Assembly: GCF_964019385.1 (NCBI RefSeq)
Contig: NC_088649.1
Span: 22,350,435 to 22,414,434 of the forward strand
Source of the DNA: Sycon ciliatum
Lineage: Eukaryota > Porifera > Calcarea > Leucosolenida > Sycettidae
Length of the DNA: 64,000 bases
Direction of reading: 5' to 3'
The position numbers and the translations under genes were made by a program. Shown piece after piece: positions 46,010 through 57,102 of this stretch; the stretch's first letter is position 1; each line of letters starts with the position of its first letter. Under the pieces are notes generated by a model. The model was not told the origin of the DNA. It was given only the letters and a program-made list of their open reading frames with translations, and did no database searches.

Positions 46010-46671
46010 ACACTGGGAATATGAAAGAGGAATATGTTTCCTAACCCTGAAACTGTTTAACACTTTGTTTTTAGGTTCCAGGCCTATTGGTTGGTACTAT
46101 AAGAATTATAGTGTTTTCTATTTTAGTGTAATACATGTACATAGTTTGGATAGTTTTGATAGTTTAATTTACCTTCATGGGTATCTGTTTAGTATCGTTG
46201 CTGTTCTTGGCTTCTGTTCGTCCGTTTTTCTCTGTTTTGTATTATATTTTTCAATAGGCTACGTTGAATACGTAATATTTTCCCACTTCATATCACGTAT
46301 GTCTATTTTTCTATTCTATTTTCAAAAAGAGTTTTTCTTTTTTTCTTTTTCCTTTGAGCACGAGAAGTACATTAGAACGACGCAAGAATGTCAATACACC
46401 ATAACAGTGTCAATACACCATAACAGTGTCAATACACCATAACAGTGTCAATACACCATAACAGTAAAGCGTGTTTCATAGGCATTGCACGTTAGGTTAT
46501 AGTCGCACATGCAGGAACCGCTAAGCCTTCTTGCATATACATGTACATGTACATGTGTACAGTTATGCAACAGTTCTGATGCAGAAAGTGGGGAATTGAT
46601 TACTGACTAGCAGAGCATATCATAATGAATCATTTATGTCATTCCGTCAAGTGATAATGAAACTATTATTA
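46010..46671. other. 3' flank of copy D
   Basis: It matches the flank of copy C up to about 46665, where a LINE begins. It includes a 19-base tandem repeat at 46390-46465. Confidence 0.7.
46390..46465 (+). repeat. Four tandem 19-base units
   Basis: GTCAATACACCATAACAGT occurs four times in perfect tandem. Copy C has one unit at the equivalent place near 13467. Confidence 0.95.
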
Positions 46672-46935
46672 TTTGTTATTATTATTATTATTATTATGCT
46701 CTATTCGCGTTAGCATCAGTGAGCTTATAAAGCTCACATGTAGCCTTCGCTTAAGCCGCAAGAAGGAGCAAGTGAGCACGAGGAAGCGCAATGCACACAG
46801 AGCGTCAAAACAAAACGAAAAACAAACAAAAAACAGAAAAAAGAGACAAGCTGCAAGAAGGAGCAAGTGAATGCGAGGAAGCCCAGTGCACATCAAGCAT
46901 CACAATCACAAACAAGACAAGATGGAAACGCAAAG

Positions 46936-47165
46936 TTATGTCCATTGTTGCATTAGCGGCTACATACAGCCTTCACCAGGTCCGGCCACTGAGGGCGATC
47001 CTGGGCGAGCTGCTGCAGCCTGTTGCAGTCATCTCCATTATCTATATATAAAGGTATAAATTATGTCCATTGTTTCATTAGCAGCTACATACAGCCTTCA
47101 CCAGTTCCCGCCACTGTCGACGGTCTTGGGCAAGCTGCTGCAGCATGTTCAAGTCATCGCCAGTC
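46936..47165 (-). repeat. Tandem duplication of the LINE 3' end
   Basis: About 100 bases containing GCTACATACAGCCTTCACCA occur at 46936-47040 and again, diverged, at 47064-47165. Confidence 0.75.
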
Positions 47166-48035
47166 TCTAGGGCGGTATTATTTTTCAGCTTTTTGAGATC
47201 ATTATTGAGCGTTCGCGGGAGCGTTGTTTTTGGGCGTCCCCTAAAGCTGGGGCCGTTACCCCCTAAGAAGTAAGCTCCCATGGCACGTCTGGATGGAGCT
47301 GCCTCTTCCAAACGCAGCACATGACCAAACAGCCTCCATCTAGCATCTCTGATGATTTGGCTCACGGGGCGAGATTCTGTGCGTTTATACAGGGAAGTGT
47401 TCTTTATTATGAGCGGGTATTTAATGCCTATCACTGGTCGCAGCTGCTGCCTGTGGAACGAGTCCAATTTCCGCTCCTGTGTCCCCGTGAGGCTCCACGT
47501 GCCACAGTTATAAAGCAGGATTGGTAGAATGAAGCTATTATAGAGGCGCACTCGTAGAGACTCTCTGATATTGCCTATGCTGTTGCTCATTAGGATTTGG
47601 GCAAATTCTATCCTTCGCTTTCATATAACTGGGCCAGGAACCCGTTTGAACTTGCGAAGTAAAATAAAAATCAATCAATCAATCAAAAGATCTGATGTGT
47701 TGCCCTCTCAGCCATATCACCCACATCCGGTGAAGTGCGCTTGTAGCCAACCGCTTTCGTCTGCCTATGTCCTTATCCACTCCAAGCATCGAGCCCAGCT
47801 TTATTGTGTGTCGCCACTGTTCCTCTATTCGATCCTTTTGTCTGCTTATCATGGTGTGTTCCGTCTTCCCCTCATTCATCTTCAAGTTCCACTCTGCTAA
47901 CGAAGAGGATATTGTAGGAAGGCAATTGGTTTTTATTATTTCAGTTAATCGACGTGGAGACAACAATTTTATAATAGCAATAAAAAGAACAAATTCTGCA
48001 GTCATCGCCACACTACAACGAAGTCATGTAAGTTT

Positions 48036-48077
48036 ACCAGAATTAATTTTCTTGTCACATTCATCAGTGGAAAGTCG
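48036..48077 (-). ncRNA. Hammerhead-like motif in the left arm
   Basis: Reverse-complement counterpart of the motif at 48905-48945. It has the same core, so the two arms carry the motif facing outward and inward. Confidence 0.45.
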
Positions 48078-48904
48078 TGACTGAAGAGTAACCATGCTGA
48101 ACAATGATTAAATATACATTCAATGATGTGTTACGAGAACAAAATACAGTGCCAAAATAGAAAGAGGGAAGGTGAGACAATAGCAGTGAAGTGAGAGCTA
48201 AGTGCAACGGTGGGTGAAAAACTAATAATTATAACGCTAAAACTGTGTAGTGAGACAAACAATCATGCTGTGCACCTACGAAAACAATTTTAACGCAACT
48301 ACAACAACAATGGTAACAAGTTGCCATCAAGATCAAAGGAGGAGTCAACGAACAGAGGTTAAACAACGTCAAACGAGCCTGGGACCGATCAGTGTTGATG
48401 AGGAGAATGACACGGAGGACGACACTGAGGACGAGTTGGGAGATGAAACGGAGGACGAGATTGCGGTTGTTGGAGACGAGGAATCAGATGGTGATTGTGA
48501 TCGTAAGAAGTCTGCCGTTTTTCTTCACTTGTTGTCTCACCCTAAGTGTCTGCAGGTGTATGATGATTTTAGTTTTTCTGTTCTTTGTCGTGCACGGTAT
48601 GCTAGTCAGTTGAAAGTACTTGAGGCTGTTTGTATTCGTTTGCATAAGCCTGATCTTTGTAAGCAGAAGAAACATGTAGTTGCGTTAAAATTGTTTTCGT
48701 AGGTGCACAGCATGATTGTTTGTCTCACTACACAGTTTTAGCGTTATAATTATTAGTTTTTCACCCACCGTTGCACTTAGCTCTCACTTCACTGCTATTG
48801 TCTCACCTTCCCTCTTTCTATTTTGGCACTGTATTTTGTTCTCGTAACACATCATTGAATGTATATTTAATCATTGTTCAGCATGGTTACTCTTCAGTCA
48901 CGAC

Positions 48905-48945
48905 TTTCCACTGATGAATGTGACAAGAAAATTAATTCTGGTAAA
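48905..48945 (+). ncRNA. Hammerhead-like motif in the right arm
   Basis: TTTCCA pairs with TGGTAAA allowing one bulge (stem I). The core CTGATGA is at 48911-48917. A weak stem II lies in ATGTGACAA. GAA and the palindrome AATTAATT form stem III, then the cleavage C at 48938. The plan equals that of 17758-17801, but stem II is poor and activity is doubtful. Confidence 0.5.
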
Positions 48946-49329
48946 CTTACATGACTTCGTTGTAGTGTGGCGATGACTGCAGAATTTGTTCTTTTTATTG
49001 CTATTATAAAATTATTTCAGTTCGTTGCCTTAACAGTACAAAGTACAAATATCAAGAGGGACGAACGAAAAGAGAAAATAAAACATAGCAGAGAGAAAGA
49101 TGCAACTGAAAGGAAAGAAAAACGGAGAAGGAATGTGGACTGGGCGGATTCATGAACCATTACTAGAGCAGGGCAATGCATGAACAGCAATCTTTTAGAT
49201 ACTTTTGGTCGGTACTGATGAAGTCCACATCATCTGCATATTCCGACTCTCCCGGCAGAAGCAGCTGGACGTCTCGGTCTGGTCGCGGCGGTAGACGGTT
49301 TCGTACCTCTCTTAACGCAGCTTCCAGGT

Positions 49330-49356
49330 AAAAAAAAAAAAAAAAAAAAAAAAAAA
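49330..49356. repeat. Run of 27 A within the LINE
   Basis: It interrupts the reverse transcriptase frame and could include sequencing slippage. Confidence 0.95.
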
Positions 49357-51635
49357 CAATACCGGCGACAGAGAATCTCCCTGTGGAGTCCCATTGTATG
49401 TTTCAAGTGGCTGGCTCAGGATGTTGTTTAGCCGTACTTTAATGGTGGTATCCGTAAGTAAGCACTGAATAAGATGTAATTCGTCCCGGTTCACAATAGT
49501 CTCCAGCACGTTCATGAGCTTTGGTCTTGAAATAGTGTCAAAGGCTTTCGACATATCAATTCCCAAAATGGCGATATCTTCCTTTACTCTTTGGCATCTT
49601 GCTGCCAACCATCTGTAGGAGTACACAGCATCCGCTGTACTTCTCCCGCTGCGAAATCCGCTCTGGCAGGGCGAGAGGTATTGATCAACTGCCGGCTTAA
49701 TACGCGTCAATACGATTAGAGACAGTAGCTTGCGTAGTGTATTTAGAAGGGTAACTGGCCGCAAATTTGCAGGAGGACCTCTCTTCTTGCCCGGTTTCGG
49801 CAACGGGAACAATATACCATCACCAAGCTGGATGCGTTGATCTTTAGCGTAATTATTGAATAATGTGGCTATGTTACCATGCAGTGATTGCGTCCCATAC
49901 TTCAGGAGCTCAGCCGGGATTCCATCGGGGCCGGATGCTCTGCCGTTATTTAAACGTTTTGCAGCCTTGGACACCTCCTCAGTCGTTATGGATCGGTTCA
50001 GGGGCATTTCACTCCTCTCCAACACCGTTGTTGCTAGTGCCTGGTCGCAGAATATAGTTCTGAAGTGTTCCTTGACCGCTTCCACCGATTCCGCAGGTTG
50101 AGATATAATTTTGCCTTCAGCATCCTCAACGATAACCGGTGATTGTTTCTGACGACGGAGTAGCTGGGTTGCTTTGAACATCTTTGCGTCATTCTTTATT
50201 CTTCCTATTTCTCCCACTCGTTCATCAAGCCTGCTCGATGCCATCTTGAGGCATTCCCGCCGAATCTGGTGTGAAATGCGATTGCGTTCTTGCTTCATCT
50301 CAGAAATCTTCCCAGCGTCTTTGCAGTTAGTGAGATCCAAACGCAACTTGCGTTTTTTCTCGGCTAGCTGTTCAATGGCATTGTTATAGCCATTTGTATG
50401 TACTTTTCTTTTTTTTTGGTACTATGCCAATGGATGATGCAGCTGACTCCTTCATAATGCCGGTGATCTTCCGGGCATGCTCCTCAACACCCATGTTGTC
50501 CATCTCACGGCATGCCAATTCCAGACCCCGCTCGATTGCCGCTTGGTATGCCTCCCTCTTGCTCAAGTCACTGAATTCAGATACACTGAATTTGTCATTG
50601 GTCTCCCTTGATATGCATGGCGCATTCAATTTCTTGTAAAGATTGGTCAGGTTGACTTTAGCGAGGACAAGGCGGTGGTCACTCTCCATCTTTGTCCCCG
50701 CATATGACTCTCCATCTTTGTCCCCGCATATGACCTCGCATCTTCCACCACAGAACGCTCACTATTCCGACAGAATATATAATCAATCTGGTTGTATATG
50801 GGTATTGCTGAGCCACCGTCTGGGTTGTGACGCCATCCTGTCCATGTTGTGATATGTGCCGCACGGTGTTGGAATGCAGTGTTGCAAGCAAACAGGTGGT
50901 TGTCCGACGCAAAGTCAGTCAGAACCTGTCCACTGTAATTGCGGCGGCCTCTTGAGTGTGCTCCGCAGCACGACAAATCATGTCTCCCCGTAGCTGTAAC
51001 GGAACGTTTTCCAACTTTAGCATTGAAATCACCTATCACGAAAAGCATGGCTGATGATCGAAGCTTCTGAATTGTCTCCAATAAACTGTTGTAGAATTCA
51101 TCCAGACAGGCAGGGTCCTCCGCAACGCGTCCAGATGTTGGTGCATAAACGTTGATAAACGAGCACAGAGTTCTATCGGACAGCCATAGCTGCAGCACAG
51201 CGATCCGGTCAGAGATACTCCAGTATCTGTGAATTCGGGGCAGTAAACTTATTTTTACGGCGAATCCAAGTCCATAGTGTCGAGAGGTCGACGAAAGACA
51301 CAGGAGTCGATAATTATCAATAATTCCATCGAAGCCCTGAGAGATTTTCGTCTCTTGCAGGCAGCAGAGTTCAGCTCCATATCTTGTTAGGTCACAAATA
51401 AGTTGATTTTTTTCAAATTTGAATTTCGTCCACGAACATTGAAAGTTCCGACGTGAAACAAGCTACTCTTGTTTCTATGACTGCTACTCAGAATACTGCG
51501 AGTCCTCAAACCCACCTGCTCATTAGCGAAAGACATAGGCCATAGGGTTCAAGAACAGAACCACCATGGCTGAGAGGCGTCACTCTCTCATCCAAACTAG
51601 TGAAGCTAGTATCATAATAAAGCCCAGCAGAATAC

Positions 51636-51838
51636 GTGTTACAGGGTATCTGAAAATCGAAGACGCAAACGGCCCTTTGTTGATGGTGATGAACTGACTT
51701 TATTAGAAAAGATCAACCTGTAAATCGCTGTATTATGTAGCATTCCTTTGCTGCATATTCGCTTCCACTAGGCTAAAAAATATGATTAGGGCGCGATAAA
51801 AAACGATCTCCATAAATCCAAATTGCTGACCCGCTGCC
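51636..51838 (+). other. Resumed 3' flank of copy D
   Basis: It matches 13730-13868, which shows that the LINE and then the LTR element interrupt one ancestral flank. The last five bases, CTGCC, are the LTR element's target duplication. Confidence 0.7.
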
Positions 51839-51989
51839 TGTAATAGTTTTACCTTGACACTTCTTGCTTGTCTTATGGTAACACCTTGTGTTCCTACTAT
51901 TCTCACTCCTGCGGTTCTCGCCTTTCTTTTGCTTTATAACCTCTGGTTTGAACATCATTCGGGGAATTCTCCAATCAATCAAGTCTATA
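51839..51989 (+). repeat. 5' LTR
   Basis: Begins TGTAATAG and ends AAGTCTATA, with one base different from the 3' LTR. A TTTGCTTTATAACC word near 51930 may be its TATA element. Confidence 0.93.
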
Positions 51990-51998
51990 CTGTTACAC

Positions 51999-52016
51999 TG
52001 GTAGCTTGAGGATGGT
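51999..52016 (+). promoter_or_regulatory. Primer-binding site, initiator tRNA-Met-like
   Basis: TGGTAGCTTGAGGATGG resembles the reverse complement of the animal initiator tRNA-Met 3' end, TGGTAGCAGAGGATGG, with one inserted base and one mismatch. It lies 9 bases after the LTR. Confidence 0.65.
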
Positions 52017-53409
52017 TGAGATCATCGTTTGCCCTTTGACGTGCCTTGTGCTCCTGGCCGCTACTGCTCTGCTATACGCCGCTTTCCGTGAGATCCGCCG
52101 CCCTCGGGACAACGTGGCTGCTACAGTTGGACGACATCAATCACCTGCTACATCAAGCTCAAGTCCTCCGGATCTAGCCCCGTGTCGATCGCGTTCTCTC
52201 TCCCTGACAAGCCCGAGCGTCAAACGCGTTACCAGAGAACCAAATGTTTTCCATGGCAACCCTTCCGAGTTCAAAGAGTGGGTATTTACGGTCGAGTTAG
52301 CCTTGAAGTGCTCACCTCAAGGTGACCCGGAGAGCCAAGTTAACTTTGCGGCTAGCTACCTCGCTGGGAATGCGCGTCTTTGGCTAATTTCTTCCATGGA
52401 AGCAGGTGAGCAATTTTCGGATTGGCATTCTTTGAAAAGCGCCCTAGCGCGAGTGTATGGCCCGTACTATGACGGGGAAAGAGTGCGGTTGGATATGTTC
52501 TCTATCCAACAGCGTGGGTCAATTGAATCGTACGTAACGGAGTTTTCTCGGCTAAGTTTACAGGTGCCGGAACTTGACGAACTCTCCTGAGCCTTGCTAT
52601 TTGTCAACGGCCTGCACGGTAACATGCGGACCTTGGTAGTGAAGGAACACCCCACTACACTGTCAGCCGCCGTTCAGGCAGCGCTAGCAGTCGCCTCAGA
52701 CAGCCGATTTCAGCGCAGACCACCACTGGCGACCGCGCCGGGATTCGCACCACCATCAGGTAGCAGAAAGCTAACAAAACTAAGCCCCGAGGAACGTGAG
52801 ACATTACGAGCCCAGGGGGGGCTGCTTCGCATGTCGTCGACCAGGCCATATGGCCCAGAATTGCCCACAGCATCGAGATCACCCAAACGGTGGACGTCAG
52901 TAAGGCCGATGCGATTACTGACGCAGCAAGAAAAGGCATCACCTGCGTGTAGTGTGTGCTCCGTCTCTACCCGTAACCGATTCAGTAGCCTCGCTGTGGA
53001 GGATGTTGACGATGATGCTGAATGCTCCGAAGCCAATTTCAAGCGAGATGTTACACCAACTATTGAGGCCCAGGTTACCAGCGTCAATGTGGAAACGGAA
53101 CATGAGCTCCTGCGTGTAGAAGGCAAAATCAACGGTCGTCGCGCGCTAATGTTAATAGATTCGGGCTCGACCCATGATTTCATTGCCGAACAGTTTGCCA
53201 GGAGAGTTAACCTGCCAACCGAAATTGGCTCGGAAAACCTGAATGTCACGCTGCCTGATGGAGCATCAAGCTCGTTTCCCATGGAGACGACCCATGAATT
53301 GAAGGTTATCGTAGGCGACTTCAGCGATAACCAAACCTTCACGGTGTTCCCCCTTCATCGCAATGACGCTATATTGGGGAAACACTGGTTAACGCGTAAC
53401 AATCCGTAA
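52012..53409 (+). pseudogene. gag and protease region of the LTR element
   Basis: The frame opens at an ATG at 52012 with a hydrophobic start, then the capsid-like segment with Trp-Leu-Ile and Ile-Glu-Ser-Tyr-Val near its end. A TGA at 52588-52590 interrupts it, with the same frame continuing; a CGA to TGA change would explain it. A zinc knuckle of the Cys-x2-Cys-x4-His-x4-Cys type lies in another frame at 52823-52864, just after a G-run at 52815-52821. The protease is back in the first frame, with Leu-Ile-Asp-Ser-Gly-Ser near 53154-53171. A 10-base tandem duplication near 53397-53415 then ends the frame. It is non-functional as it stands. Confidence 0.85.
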
Positions 53410-53446
53410 CAATCCAGACATAAACTTCCGGACGAATGAAGTCAGG

Positions 53447-53910
53447 TTGAACTCGAATGGTTCGCCTTGTGCGTCGCCCAGTCAAAGCGAACCGACCGCT
53501 CCTGTGGAGGCGATGTTCATATCTGGTCGTCAGGCTAGGCATGCTCTTAGGAGTGGAGACGAAGGTGTTCTGGCGTGGGTCAGCGTAGAAGACGGCATTG
53601 GCAAGGAACCTCCCGACAAATCCACTCAGAACGAGCACCCAGATCTCAAGACCATGTTCCGTGACTATGACGATCTTTTCCCGGATGATCTGCCAGCTAG
53701 ACTCCCACCAGAGAGGTCTGTAGACCACGAAATCCGCATCACCCCCATCGCGACCTGCCTATCGCCTGCCCAGGCCAGAAATGGACGAATTGCAGAAACA
53801 GCTCACAGAACTCTTGAAAAAGGGTTTCGTAGAACCAAGTAAGTCCCCCTTTGGTGCACCGGTGTTTTTTGTCAAGAAAGCTGATGGTTCGTTACGCATG
53901 GTCTGCGATT
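53447..53910 (+). pseudogene. pol, start of reverse transcriptase (before the SINE)
   Basis: The frame from 53447 holds the linker with Phe-Pro-Asp-Asp-Leu-Pro and Leu-Pro-Pro-Glu-Arg. It shifts near 53770 and continues in another frame with the [10 protein letters not shown] motif to 53909, where the SINE begins. Confidence 0.85.
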
Positions 53911-54217
53911 AAGTAAAGTAAAGTAAATTATCGTATCCGTTCCCGAAGGGAACTCACGACGGCCGCTAACACCCGATAAACCCTAGCGGCAGATGCAGCG
54001 CCTAACGTTGGGGGTGAGTGGGTAAGTCTCACAACCACTGGCACAAGTGCCGAGAACAACCCCATTAGCTGCATCCATGTACCCCTTGTGCCTGGCCACA
54101 AGTTCCCAGTTGACTGTGGGTAGCAGCACGGCTGGAAAAACCGCTCCCAGGCAGGACTTGAACCAGGTACCTCTCGTATCTCAATCATGGTCTTTGACCA
54201 ACCCACTGTGCCTGCCT
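53911..54217 (-). mobile_element. tRNA-derived SINE, full length, inserted in pol
   Basis: A 10-base duplication GTCTGCGATT lies at 53901-53910 and 54218-54227. Read on the minus strand, the head has an A-box-like GCACAGTGGGTTGG and a perfect B box GGTTCAAGTCC at 54164-54154. A conserved body follows and a tail of TTTAC repeats. Relatives are at 38775-39005, 41518-41656, 57899-57953, 63660-63795 and 21790-21838. B box and tail together support a Pol III SINE using a LINE's machinery. Confidence 0.93.
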
Positions 54218-54227
54218 GTCTGCGATT

Positions 54228-55655
54228 GGAGGGATCTAAACAAGATAACTGTTAAGAACAAGGCGTGCTTGCCCAATGTGGATGATTTATTCGATGCCGT
54301 ACAGGGCGCTAGTTACTTCACGAACCTAGACTTCCGATCAGGGTATAATCAGATTCGCATTCAAGCTGAGGACGTGCCCAAAACCGCGATTAACACTCCC
54401 TTTGGGCATTACCAATTTAGGGTCATGGGATTTGGTCTCACCAATGCACCGGCAACATTTCAATCCATGATGAATACGATTCTTCAACCATATCTGAGGG
54501 AGTTCGTAGTCGTGTTCCTAGATGACATACTCATCTTCAGCAAAACGTGGTCGGAGCATATGCAGCATGTCCGGTCGGTATTGAGCGTGCTCCGGGACAA
54601 CCAGTTATTTCGCAAACGGTCAAAATGTGAATTTGGCGCGGAGAGTGTGCTGTTCCTGGGACATTGCATCGATGGACTGCACATCGCCCCTGACCCAGAC
54701 AAGATTGCCGCAGTAAAGGTCTGGCCCGCTCCGACTTCCGTCACAGAGGTGAGGCAATTTCTTGAATTTACGAATTATTTTAGGCGATTCATAGATCAAT
54801 ACTCATCGCTCTCTAAGAACGTAGAGGAGATAACGGGAAAACATGCACGATTCGAGTGGAACAGCTCTCGGCAACATGCCTTTGAATCGCTAAAGCATGC
54901 CTTGTTGAATGCGCCCCTATTGCGGCTGGCTGATGTGAACCGACCATTCAGAGTGGTAACAGATGCAAGCCATTTCGCCTTGGGATGTGTTCTTCTCCAA
55001 GAACTAGAGGAAGATGCCTGGCATCCAGTGGCTTATGCTAGCCGAAAATTGTCTGCTGCTGAACAGAATTATACAGCTACAGAAAGAGAAACATTGGCCA
55101 TAGTGTTTGCGCTAAAGACCTGGCGCATCCACCTCTATCAACACTTTGTGGTCATTACAGACAACATGGCGGTAGTTTATCTGAAAACAAAACCAAGCAT
55201 TACAAAGAGAGAGGCGCGATGGGTTGAATTCCTAGCTGACTATGACTACACAGTCCGTCACAGACCCGGCAGAGAGAACCCTGCAGATCCCCTTTCGCGT
55301 CGCCCAGATCTCCATGAGAGGAACCTCGTGGAGAATGCAGTACCACGTTTGAATGCTATTGAGTATGCTTTAGCAATGAATGATGACGTGTCCAATACAA
55401 TATCAGATGCCTACCAGAGAGACAAAGAGCTAACTCCCATCATAGAAAGATTGAAGCATTCTCTCCGAGATAATTTGCATGATCGCTATTATTGGGACGA
55501 ATCCACTGATCGCTTGTATCTCAAGGCATCCCCCAATAACCGGTTGTGCATACCACAGTGCGGTGTCCGGTTAAAGCTCATTCAAGAACACCATGAGTGT
55601 GCAACGGCTGGCCACCCGGGTCGTGATCGAACGTACTTCCGCCTAGCACGTTTTT
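54228..55655 (+). pseudogene. pol: reverse transcriptase, RNase H and start of integrase
   Basis: Open from the SINE duplication to about 55650. The reverse transcriptase catalytic block is Phe-Leu-Asp-Asp at 54515-54526. The Thr-Asp-Ala-Ser block of RNase H follows near 54958, and the integrase zinc finger begins with His-His-Glu-Cys near 55589. A T-run at 55651-55655 shifts the frame. Confidence 0.92.
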
Positions 55656-55668
55656 CTACTGGCCCCGA

Positions 55669-56835
55669 ATGGGTCTCGATATCAAGAGATTTGTCAAAAC
55701 CTGTGATCTCTGCCAGCGAACGAAGGGAGGTCAGCCACGAACAGGGCTTCTCCAGTCACTTCCAATACCTAATAGTCCTTGGCAGGATATCTCAATGGAT
55801 TTTATTGTTGGATTGCCCCTTACTTCTCGTGGCTTCGACGCAATTTACACGATTGTGGACCGACTTACGAAATGCGTACATCTTGTTCCAACAAACTCGA
55901 AGATTGATGCTAAGGGCAGCGCTCAACTGTACATTCAAAACGTGTTTCGTCTGCACGGGCTGAGCTCGACCATTGTTTCCGATCGCGATCCACGATTCAC
56001 TGCAGCTTTTTTCAAAGAAGTATTCTCTCAGCTAGGAACTAAATTGGCATTCAGCACTGCTAACCACCCTCAAACGGATGGTTTGACAGAGAGAGTTAAC
56101 CGGCAAGTGGGAGATGTTCTAAGAGCATTTGTGAACTTGAGACAGGACAATTGGGATTCGCTTCTACCACTCAGCGAGTTTGCAATAAATAGTTCACAAC
56201 AGTCATCTGTAGCTAATACACCGTTCTATCTGAACTATGGGTTTGACCCTAAGTCCCCGCCCGAATTCATTCTTACGGGAGGGGAAAGGAGTGATTCGGT
56301 CGATTGGCTTCATGAGCAGGAAGCCGCACTAAGGATAGCTCGAGATGCAATGCTCGACGCCCAGGCAAGGCAAGCTCTATACGCAGACCAGACGAGAACG
56401 CCCAGTGATTTGAAGGTTGGTGATAGCGTTCTTGTCTACAGAGAGTTTCTACTGACCCCGGAAGCTCGTGGCCAGCCCTCTCGGAAGTTGCAACCCAAGT
56501 GGTTTGGTCCGTATCGTATCCAGGCTAAGATTGGAGCGAATGCTTTTCGCTTGGAACTACCCCGTGAACTTCGCTGCCATCCCGTGTTTAATGTCACTCC
56601 TCTTAAACGCTACGAAGAGAACACGATTCCTGGAAGACACCAACCCCCGCCTCCGCCCTTCACAGATCTAGATGGACACACACGCTATGTTGTCGAAGCC
56701 GTTTTGAATCACCGACTCCGCAGTGGTGAGCAACACTTCCTGGTGCATTGGAAGGGTTACCCCAGCAGCGAAGCTACGTGGGAGCCCGCTGGCAACCTAT
56801 GTGATGAGTCTGGTCGGAATATTAAACCGCTGTAG
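55669..56835 (+). pseudogene. pol: integrase core and chromodomain
   Basis: The frame after the shift has Cys-x2-Cys at the finger's end, then the core with Met-Asp-Phe-Ile, Ser-Asp-Arg-Asp and Gly-Leu-Thr-Glu. A chromodomain lies at about 56686-56800 with Tyr-Val-Val-Glu, Val-His-Trp-Lys-Gly-Tyr and Ala-Thr-Trp-Glu-Pro. The chromodomain places it among chromoviruses. It is open to its own stop, but severed from the upstream part. Confidence 0.92.
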
Positions 56836-57087
56836 AACTATCTAGCCTCACAACGACAGCAGCCTTGATCTAACTGGGCTGAGCCATATGCATCTCTTAC
56901 TGAGATGGTTAATAATATGTTATAGACTGATATAGTTTTGCGTCATCTCCTTGTGAGAGTGATGAAGTTGAGTTGGATTACACTTCAATGTGGTTATGCA
57001 TGTGCATGAGTGATTATTTAATATTCCCCTTTCCACAATTGCATCTCCTAACTGGATTGTGTTATCTAATAGAACCTTGGGCTTCCT

Positions 57088-57102
57088 ATGGGGCCGGGAG
57101 AG
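57088..57102 (+). promoter_or_regulatory. Polypurine tract
   Basis: GGGGCCGGGAGAG directly before the 3' LTR, interrupted by two C. Confidence 0.6.

Larger units (their letters stand above)
47965..49013 (+). mobile_element. Penelope-like element with long inverted repeats, nested in a LINE
   Basis: Bases 47965-48302 and 48677-49013 are near-perfect inverted copies of about 337 bases. The 374-base centre plus the inner part of the arms holds a frame from 48265 to 48702. It has an acidic Glu/Asp stretch and a C-terminal block with Leu-Lys-Val-Leu-Glu-Ala-Val, His-Lys-Pro-Asp-Leu-Cys and Leu-Lys-Leu-Phe, which looks like the end of a GIY-YIG endonuclease domain. Inverted terminal repeats and this domain are features of Penelope-like elements. 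No reverse transcriptase is present. It splits the LINE between the Tyr-Ala-Asp-Asp block and the thumb. Confidence 0.78.
46672..51635 (-). mobile_element. RTE-like LINE, near full length but broken
   Basis: Read on the minus strand: an AP-type endonuclease at about 51530-50650 (Thr-Phe-Asn-Val-Arg-Gly, Leu-Gln-Glu-Thr-Lys, Gly-Asp-Phe-Asn-Ala-Lys-Val-Gly, Asn-Gln-Ile-Asp-Tyr-Ile), then reverse transcriptase at 50346-49215. Its Gly-Thr-Pro-Gln-Gly-Asp lies just before an A27 run on the plus strand, and Tyr-Ala-Asp-Asp follows near 49230. The thumb resumes at 47930-47680 and the C-terminus at 47590-47078, on the far side of a Penelope-like insertion. The tail is a TTA tract at 46674-46697. Lesions are a 26-base tandem duplication at 50681-50732, the A27 run and the insertion. 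The endonuclease layout fits the RTE clade, tentatively. It interrupts the 3' flank of copy D. Confidence 0.85.

Noticed and set aside
46390-46465. Possible CRISPR-like repeat
   Set aside because: The four units are directly adjacent with no spacers.
52588-52590. Programmed read-through of the gag stop
   Set aside because: The stop lies in mid-gag, ahead of the zinc knuckle, and other lesions are present; a simple mutation is more likely.
54154-54217. tRNA-like head on the minus strand
   Set aside because: It has A-box and B-box words but belongs to a SINE and does not fold into a complete tRNA by eye.
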